10,588 nt of DNA, from NCBI GenBank assembly GCA_943354465.1, contig CALRCC010000017.1:1-10588 (forward strand). The letters run 5' to 3'. Source of the stretch: Candidatus Ryanbacteria bacterium. Its GTDB lineage: Bacteria; Patescibacteriota; Minisyncoccia; Ryanbacterales; GWA2-47-10b. Of this stretch, positions 5,769-10,588 are shown one piece after another; within the stretch, counting starts at the first letter, position 1; each line of letters opens with the position of its first letter. Below the pieces are notes generated by a model. That model ran no database searches. It was not told the origin of the DNA and saw only the letters and a list, made by a program, of their open reading frames with translations. The position numbers were made by a program, and so were the translations under genes.

Positions 5769-7421
5769 ATGATTGACGCCCGATTAAAAGAGCTTTTGAC
5801 TGGCCCCGGCTTGATATCGCCGTCTGGTTTTGACGCACTCGCACTTGAGGCGTCAGCGCACAATGAGCCGGTTGAAGATCTGTTGATAGACAGAGACATG
5901 ATTCGCGACGATCAGTTGAGCCAAATACTCGCCGCAGAGTATGGTGTGCCAGCTATAAATATTCAAGAAGAAAAGATTGATGAAGAAGTTTTACGCCAAA
6001 TACCAGAGTTGGTCGCGCGTTCTCGCGGAGTCATCGCGTTTGGTAGAGATAAAGACAAGTTCAAGGTCGCCATGCGGGATCCATCTGACTCGGATATGAC
6101 AAATTTGCTCGAAAAACGATTGTCAGGACCGATAGTCAAATTTTATATTTCAAAACGAGGTCTCGCAGAAGCGCTCGGATTTTATCGTGCGCATATTCGT
6201 GAAGCATTCACAAAGATTCTTGACAATCTCAAAGATGAAAAGCTCTCGCGTGAAGATCGCGATGAGGCGACTGTTGCCGTGGTTGACTCCCTTTTGCGAT
6301 ACGGGCACGAGTCAAAAGCGTCTGATGTGCATATTGAACCGCACGCCCAAAAAATAGTTATTCGTTTTCGTATTGATGGCGTGATGCATGATATTTTAGA
6401 TTTACCAAAAAATCTTCTTGATGTGATTTTGACGCGCATCAAGATTTTAGCAAAGATGCGTACAGATGAGCATCGTGCGGCGCAAGACGGCAAGCTTTCG
6501 TTTGAGACAGATGATGACAAGATTGATGTCCGCGTTTCTATAGTGCCTATTACAGAGGGCGAAAATGTCGTGATGCGCTTGCTTTCATCAAAGAGCAGAC
6601 AATACAGTTTATCAGATATAGGCCTCTCTGATGCTGATCGCGCGAAGATTGAGCATGCGATACAAAATCCACACGGCATGATTTTGGTTACGGGGCCAAC
6701 AGGTTCAGGAAAGACCACTACCGTATACGCTATGCTCAAGATTTTAAACAAGCGAGATGTGCATATAGCGACTATTGAAGACCCAGTTGAATATGAGATC
6801 GAAGGCGTTAGCCAGATTCAGGTAAACGCGAGGACTAATCTTACATTTGCAAAAGGACTTCGCGCCATCGTTCGCCAAGATCCAGATATTATTATGGTTG
6901 GTGAAATTCGTGACGAAGAAACCGCAGATATCGCCATCAATTCGGCTATGACTGGCCACCTCGTACTCTCAACCTTGCACGCAAATGACGCCGCGACAAC
7001 ACTACCTCGCCTGTTAGATATGAAGGTCGAGCCGTTTTTGGTTTCTTCTACTGTAAACATTGTTATAGCTCAACGTTTGGTACGCAAAATTTGCGAAAAA
7101 TGCCGCGCTTCGCATCAAGTATCGGATGATGAAAAAAAGATGCTTGCAGGTATGAAGACTGACATTGAAAATATGCGTCTTTATAAAGGTACTGGGTGCG
7201 CCGTATGTTCAAATACTGGGTATATTGGGCGCGTTGGAGTTTTTGAAGTACTGTTTATGACGCAGGAGATAAAACAGCTTGTCGCTTCGCGAGCGGCATC
7301 GCCTGATATTATGCGTTTTGCTCGCACGCAGGGCATGACTACTATGCTAGAAGATGGTATGGATAAGGTAGTAAGAGGCGTCACTACGATAGAAGAAGTT
7401 ATCCGCGCAACCAAAGAATAA
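5769..7421 (+). CDS. pilB: Type IV pilus assembly ATPase PilB
   Basis: A 550-residue secretion/pilus ATPase of the GspE/PilB family, the cytoplasmic hexameric motor that drives filament extension. The N-terminal domain (about 1-150, with LSQILAAEYGVPAINI and DPSDSDMTNLL) is the MshEN/T2SSE_N type found in extension motors and absent from PilT. The catalytic core follows: SDVHIEPH, then Walker A GPTGSGKTTT (309-318, K315), the Asp box IEDPVEYEI, Walker B DPDIIMVGEIRD with E379, and the His box TGHLVLSTLHANDA. A four-cysteine zinc site (C442, C445, C477, C480) is a PilB/GspE hallmark. The C-terminus has GRVGVFEVL and an EEVIRATKE ending. Length is normal. The histidine kinase starts one base after the stop. 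The N-domain and zinc site favour PilB over PilT; GspE of a type II system is the main alternative. Confidence 0.95.
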   Translation: MIDARLKELLTGPGLISPSGFDALALEASAHNEPVEDLLIDRDMIRDDQLSQILAAEYGVPAINIQEEKIDEEVLRQIPELVARSRGVIAFGRDKDKFKVAMRDPSDSDMTNLLEKRLSGPIVKFYISKRGLAEALGFYRAHIREAFTKILDNLKDEKLSREDRDEATVAVVDSLLRYGHESKASDVHIEPHAQKIVIRFRIDGVMHDILDLPKNLLDVILTRIKILAKMRTDEHRAAQDGKLSFETDDDKIDVRVSIVPITEGENVVMRLLSSKSRQYSLSDIGLSDADRAKIEHAIQNPHGMILVTGPTGSGKTTTVYAMLKILNKRDVHIATIEDPVEYEIEGVSQIQVNARTNLTFAKGLRAIVRQDPDIIMVGEIRDEETADIAINSAMTGHLVLSTLHANDAATTLPRLLDMKVEPFLVSSTVNIVIAQRLVRKICEKCRASHQVSDDEKKMLAGMKTDIENMRLYKGTGCAVCSNTGYIGRVGVFEVLFMTQEIKQLVASRAASPDIMRFARTQGMTTMLEDGMDKVVRGVTTIEEVIRATKE

Positions 7422-7422
7422 T

Positions 7423-8142
7423 ATGCCAGACAAACATTTCACCAGCGAAGAGACGACGCAACGCATTACAGAAGTCACGTCAGTAATCTCACATCAGCTG
7501 AAAACTCCGCTCGCCGGCATCAAGTCATCTCTTGAGATAATGCTATCTGGCGATCTAGGAGAGATGACAGTAAAGCAACGAGAATATCTTACGCTCGCGC
7601 TCGACGGATCAAATAAAATGATTGGTCTTGTCAAAAACTTGCTTGATGCATCTCGTATAGATGAAGGTCGGATGCAGCTTATGCCAGAATCATCTGATGT
7701 AGGCGCGCTCGCCAAAGCAGTGGTCGCCGATCTTACAACTTTCGCGCAAGCAAAAAATACTACACTTTCAATAACCGTTGAAGACAATTTGCCGAAAACA
7801 TTTATTGATGCGCTAAAGATTCACGAGGTTATCAACAATATCGTGTATAACGCGATTCGCTATAGCAAGGGCAGAGGATCCGTCACTATGTCTGTGCGCA
7901 GGGACGGGCATGATATCTTATTTTCATCTACTGATACCGGTGTAGGTATAGGCGATGGAGACAAGGGCAAGATTTTTAGTAAATTTTATCGCAGTCCAAG
8001 TATCAGCGCGATCGCGCCAGACGGATCAGGGCTAGGGTTGTATATTTCAAAGGCGATTATTGAGAAAAGTGGAGGCAAGATCTGGTTTGAGTCAGTCGAG
8101 GGCAAGGGCTCTACCTTTTCGTTCTCACTACCTATACAATAG
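7423..8142 (+). CDS. Soluble sensor-less histidine kinase
   Basis: A 239-residue histidine kinase with only the two core modules. The dimerisation/phosphoacceptor domain (about 10-85) has the H box SHQLKTPLAG with H24. The HATPase domain (about 92-239) has the N box VYNAIRYS (N143), the G1 box DTGVGI (D171), the F box IFSKFYR and the G2 box GSGLGLYIS (201-209). No membrane segment, PAS, GAF or HAMP domain is present, and only about 20 residues precede the H box. The signal must therefore come through a protein partner, or it works as a soluble relay. It should phosphorylate the receiver encoded nine bases downstream. Lying between pilB and pilC in one unit, it probably acts on pilus function; this is inferred from position only. 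No Shine-Dalgarno sequence; the start follows the pilB stop by one base. Confidence 0.93.
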   Translation: MPDKHFTSEETTQRITEVTSVISHQLKTPLAGIKSSLEIMLSGDLGEMTVKQREYLTLALDGSNKMIGLVKNLLDASRIDEGRMQLMPESSDVGALAKAVVADLTTFAQAKNTTLSITVEDNLPKTFIDALKIHEVINNIVYNAIRYSKGRGSVTMSVRRDGHDILFSSTDTGVGIGDGDKGKIFSKFYRSPSISAIAPDGSGLGLYISKAIIEKSGGKIWFESVEGKGSTFSFSLPIQ

Positions 8143-8151
8143 TTATATATT

Positions 8152-8547
8152 ATGCCAGATCAGAAAAAAATCCTTATCATAGAAGACGACAAGTTTCTTT
8201 TGAAGCTATACAGCGACAAACTCTCTCGCGAAGGTTTTTCGGTTAGTATGGCGATTTCAGGCGAGGAGGGGTTGGGCAAGGTAAGGCAAGAAAAGCCAGA
8301 CCTCGTGCTTCTTGATGTTATATTGCCTCAGAAAAATGGGTTTGATATTTTGGGTGAATTGAAGCTTGATCCAGAGACAAAAGATATCCCAGTAGTAATG
8401 CTGACTAATCTTGGTCAAGAATCTGATATCAAGACTGGTATGGATCTTGGGGCCGTTGATTATCTCGTAAAGACTGATTTTTCTATCACAAAGCTTCCAG
8501 AGGTCGTTCGCAAATATATTGCGATTCATGACAAAACAGCGGGCTAA
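8152..8547 (+). CDS. Single-domain response regulator (CheY/PilG/PilH-like receiver)
   Basis: A 131-residue receiver domain with no output domain. Visible signatures are the acidic pair D12-D13 in IIEDDKF, the phosphoacceptor D55 in LVLLDVILP, T85 in VVMLTN, and K107 in YLVKTD. It should accept phosphate from the upstream kinase. As it has no DNA-binding domain, it must act by protein contact, as CheY, PilG or PilH do. In this operon PilB or PilC is a plausible target, though that is inference. The ATG lies nine bases after the kinase stop. The last 20 bases overlap the start of pilC in another frame. Confidence 0.93.
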   Translation: MPDQKKILIIEDDKFLLKLYSDKLSREGFSVSMAISGEEGLGKVRQEKPDLVLLDVILPQKNGFDILGELKLDPETKDIPVVMLTNLGQESDIKTGMDLGAVDYLVKTDFSITKLPEVVRKYIAIHDKTAG

Positions 8548-9601
8548 AGCTCGGCGTGGCCAAAGAGGCGCCAGTCTTGCTACGCGCGCGCTTTTTGCTA
8601 GGCACCTCGCTGTCATGCTCAAGTCTGGTTTAACTCTGATGGAGGCTTTGCAGGTGACGCGCGACTCTTCGCACGGCTCGTTTCGTGATGTAATCTCTGA
8701 CGTGATGCGTGCAGTAGAGACGGGTAGGCCGTTGTCTCAAGCATTTGGCGATCATGACAAGATATTTGGCGGACTTTTTATAGAGGCGACTTACGCAGGC
8801 GAAAAATCTGGAACTTTGCCTGAGAATCTTGAAAATATTGCTAAAGCTCTAGAGCGCGAAAAAGAGCTTGCATCAAAAATCAAAGGCGCGCTGATGTATC
8901 CATCGGTTATATTGGCAGCGGCGTTTATGCTGGCGATGGGGGTTTCTTTTTTTGTACTACCAAAGATTACACCGTTGTTTGAAGGTATGCGCGCAAAATT
9001 ACCATTTGCTACGCGAGCGCTTATCAGCTTCTCGCATTTTATAAGTGATTATGGACATTTCTTTTTTGTCGGCATTGTCGTGTTTGTATTTATGTTTGCG
9101 TGGACAGTACGTCAAAAGTTTTCGCATCCAGTCACTCATCTTTTTGCGCTTCGCACGCCACTCGTAGGTGGCATGATCAGATCTGCAAATATCGCACGGT
9201 TCACGCGTACACTTGGTATGTTGTTAAAAAGCGGGGTAAATATAGATGAAGCGATTGAGATCGCGCGCGATTCTATGGGCAATTATTATTACAAGCTGGC
9301 TCTTGATAGGGTATGGCGCGATGTCGCCAAGGGTTCAAAGTTGTCTGACAGTTTGGCGCAAGAGGCACATCTTTTCCCTGTGATTGTCACGCGTATGATC
9401 AAGGTTGGCGAAGAGTCTGGCAAGTTTGAAGAGACTCTTTTTTATCTTGCTTCATTTTATGAAGACGAAGTAGACGCATCAACCAAAACTCTCTCTACCG
9501 TGTTAGAGCCGATGCTACTTTTGATTATAGGTCTCTTGGTTGGAGGGCTTGCGCTTGCGATTATAACTCCAATATATGATATTACGGGCGGCATTAGGTG
9601 A
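8528..9601 (+). CDS. pilC: Type IV pilus inner-membrane platform protein PilC
   Basis: A 357-residue polytopic membrane protein of the GspF/PilC family, the platform on which the PilB motor acts to build the filament. Two homologous cytoplasmic domains are visible: about 17-115 (LFARHLAVMLKSGLTLMEAL ... GEKSGTLPENL) and about 220-320 (FTRTLGMLLKSGVNIDEAI ... GEESGKFEETL). Membrane helices fall at about 122-148, 177-193 and 327-350, the standard three. It is somewhat shorter than the usual 400 residues because the N-terminal part is brief and basic. The ATG at 8528 is preferred over an in-frame TTG at 8519, since it reduces the overlap with the receiver gene to 20 bases. The next pilin begins inside its 3' end. 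GspF of a type II system is the alternative reading. Confidence 0.95.
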   Translation: MTKQRAKARRGQRGASLATRALFARHLAVMLKSGLTLMEALQVTRDSSHGSFRDVISDVMRAVETGRPLSQAFGDHDKIFGGLFIEATYAGEKSGTLPENLENIAKALEREKELASKIKGALMYPSVILAAAFMLAMGVSFFVLPKITPLFEGMRAKLPFATRALISFSHFISDYGHFFFVGIVVFVFMFAWTVRQKFSHPVTHLFALRTPLVGGMIRSANIARFTRTLGMLLKSGVNIDEAIEIARDSMGNYYYKLALDRVWRDVAKGSKLSDSLAQEAHLFPVIVTRMIKVGEESGKFEETLFYLASFYEDEVDASTKTLSTVLEPMLLLIIGLLVGGLALAIITPIYDITGGIR

Positions 9602-10064
9602 TAGCAGAGCTTTTACGCTCACCGAATTGCTCACGACGCTCGCGCTTTTGGGCATTATCGCTGTTATTTCTGTACCAGTCGTATCAAATTTGCAGGTATC
9701 TAGTCAGCTTGATGACGTGACTACAGAGATTACGATGTCTCTTCGTGCGGCGCGCTCGCGATCAGTCGCTAGAGTTGATAATGCGACTCATGGTTTGTCG
9801 TTTGCGCTCACTCAAGGCGCGCAGAGTTATACAATTTATCAAATACCAAACGGCTGGTATGTTGCCAATACTGCGTTTGATGAAGTCCGTCAAATACCAG
9901 GTGCGGTTAGTATCTCTACAACTCTTGCTCCCGCGGATATTTATTTTAGTCGCGGGCTTGGCGTACCAAATATCGCATCTACACAAACAATAACCATTAC
10001 GCATACGTCTGGGGGCTCGCGTACTATCACTATCACTCCCATTGGGCTCGTAGATGCGCAATAA
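9576..10064 (+). CDS. Type IV prepilin, FimT/GspH-like minor pilin
   Basis: A 162-residue prepilin. The leader is 12 residues ending in SRA, then FTLTELLTTLALLGIIAVIS with Glu at +5 and Pro at +22, both classic for pilins. The residue before the cut is Ala and not Gly. After the helix, the ITMSLRAARSRSVARV segment matches the FimT/GspH class, which sits next to the I-J-K complex in known systems. A beta-rich C-terminal domain follows, with Thr/Ile-rich strands (TITITHTSGGS). No cysteine is present. The ATG lies 26 bases inside pilC in a different frame, implying translational coupling; no other in-frame start would keep the leader. H-class assignment is inferred from the N-terminal half. Confidence 0.85.
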   Translation: MILRAALGDSRAFTLTELLTTLALLGIIAVISVPVVSNLQVSSQLDDVTTEITMSLRAARSRSVARVDNATHGLSFALTQGAQSYTIYQIPNGWYVANTAFDEVRQIPGAVSISTTLAPADIYFSRGLGVPNIASTQTITITHTSGGSRTITITPIGLVDAQ

Positions 10065-10071
10065 TGGATAT

Positions 10072-10588
10072 ATGAAAGGGCAGACGCTTTTTGAGATTAT
10101 TATTGCGCTTGCGATTTTTTCTATGATTGCATCTATTTTGGTTAGCGTATCTCTCGGCGGATTTACCGCACTCACACAAGGCGGAGATCATACAAAGGCG
10201 TCTGCACTCGCCGAAGAAAGTATGGAGGTTTTGCGGTCAATTCGTGATGGCGCGTGGAATACAATGCCAAAGACCAATGCCGAAGATATATTTGGCAAGT
10301 TTACACGCGCTATCACACTCGAAGCCGTGTGTCGTGACGCATCGCGCGTTATCGTTACATGCCAAGCAGGCGCGACTGATCCGCACACAACGCGCGCGAC
10401 AGTCAAAGTTAGCTGGGAGACGCGTCCGGGAGTTTCAAATACAGTCACGCGCAGTTCGTATATTACTAGCTGGGATTCAAAAACATGGACGCAGACAGAT
10501 TGGCTGTCTGTAGTTGGGCAAACTAGCGATGGCAATCTTGATTTAACTGGCGGTGAGATAAAATTGAGGCGCAATAGCGGGTGGGTAA
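10072..10588 (+). CDS. Type IV prepilin, PilV/GspI-like (3' truncated)
   Basis: The reading frame is open from the ATG at 10072 to the window edge, 172 complete codons with no stop. The leader is only MKG, followed by QTLFEIIIALAIFSMIASIL. The Gly before the cut and Glu at +5 are canonical, while the first mature residue is Gln where most pilins have Phe. Mature residues 40-56 read ASALAEESMEVLRSIRD and align without gaps to the pilin at the left edge (ASNLAQEGLELVRNQRD), so the two are homologues. The later part is rich in Thr and Trp (SWDSKTW, TDWLS), with two cysteines in EAVC and VTC. It starts seven bases after the previous pilin's stop with no Shine-Dalgarno sequence. It probably belongs to the pilB-pilC unit. 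Confidence 0.85.
   Translation, partial: MKGQTLFEIIIALAIFSMIASILVSVSLGGFTALTQGGDHTKASALAEESMEVLRSIRDGAWNTMPKTNAEDIFGKFTRAITLEAVCRDASRVIVTCQAGATDPHTTRATVKVSWETRPGVSNTVTRSSYITSWDSKTWTQTDWLSVVGQTSDGNLDLTGGEIKLRRNSGWV

Noticed and set aside
8133..8151. Possible -10 elements (TACAAT, TATATT) before the response regulator
   Set aside because: No supporting -35 is found and the AT-rich gap is only nine bases inside an obvious operon, so a promoter is not supported.
7423..8547. A pilT retraction ATPase hidden between pilB and pilC
   Set aside because: The two genes there are a kinase and a receiver with all their motifs; no second Walker A or His box occurs.
5769..9601. Possible type II secretion system instead of a pilus
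   Set aside because: GspE/GspF and PilB/PilC cannot be fully separated by eye, but no secretin, GspC, GspL or GspM is present, and CPR genomes commonly carry type IV pili. The pilus reading is kept, with the alternative noted in the entries.
10021..10045. Short tandem repeat of ACTATC
   Set aside because: Only two and a half units, in frame within the FimT-like pilin, encoding alternating Thr-Ile of a beta strand.
1..10588. Recoded TGA (Gly) as in Gracilibacteria or Absconditabacteria
   Set aside because: TGA ends the PilX-like gene, gatA and pilC at the expected family lengths, and no gene needs TGA read-through.

Overview
The window looks like a chromosomal segment from a Candidate Phyla Radiation bacterium, most likely within Parcubacteria/Patescibacteria. 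This is inferred from style, because there is no rRNA or ribosomal protein to place it. Genes are packed end to end on one strand, several overlap by 4-26 bases, and most starts have no recognisable Shine-Dalgarno sequence. The gene mix is type IV pilus parts around housekeeping genes. TGA ends several reading frames (for example at 1566, 5324 and 9599), so the code is standard and not the recoded Gracilibacteria/SR1 type.

Layout. 1-1568: three prepilin-type genes resembling PilV/GspI (cut by the left edge), PilW/GspJ and PilX/GspK. 1565-3607: ligA, NAD-dependent DNA ligase, overlapping the last pilin by ATGA. 3625-5326: gatC and gatA of the tRNA amidotransferase; gatB is not in the window. 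5357-5430: initiator tRNA-fMet(CAU), with a consensus-like promoter overlapping the end of gatA and a strong intrinsic terminator behind it. 5492-5734: a small stand-alone GIY-YIG nuclease-fold protein. 5769-9601: pilB (assembly ATPase), a soluble histidine kinase, a receiver-only response regulator, and pilC (platform protein). 9576-10588: a FimT/GspH-like prepilin, then another PilV/GspI-like prepilin running off the right edge.

How it fits together. PilB and PilC are the motor and inner-membrane platform of a type IV pilus or related filament. The five prepilin-type proteins match the H, I, J and K classes of minor pilins that, in known systems, prime filament assembly. The kinase and receiver lie in the same unit between motor and platform and are the natural candidates to control it. 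No pilT, pilD, pilM-Q or obvious major pilin is present. ligA, gatCA and tRNA-fMet are core genes.

I see no CRISPR array, insertion sequence, toxin-antitoxin pair, phage gene or clearly undescribed system. The main points of interest are sequence-level: a Tyr-to-Leu change at a nicotinamide-binding position of LigA, an A29:U41 pair in the initiator tRNA, probable leaderless transcripts, the two-component pair inside the pilus operon, and matching pilins at the two ends. All gaps between genes are under 100 bases, so there is no long unannotated stretch.
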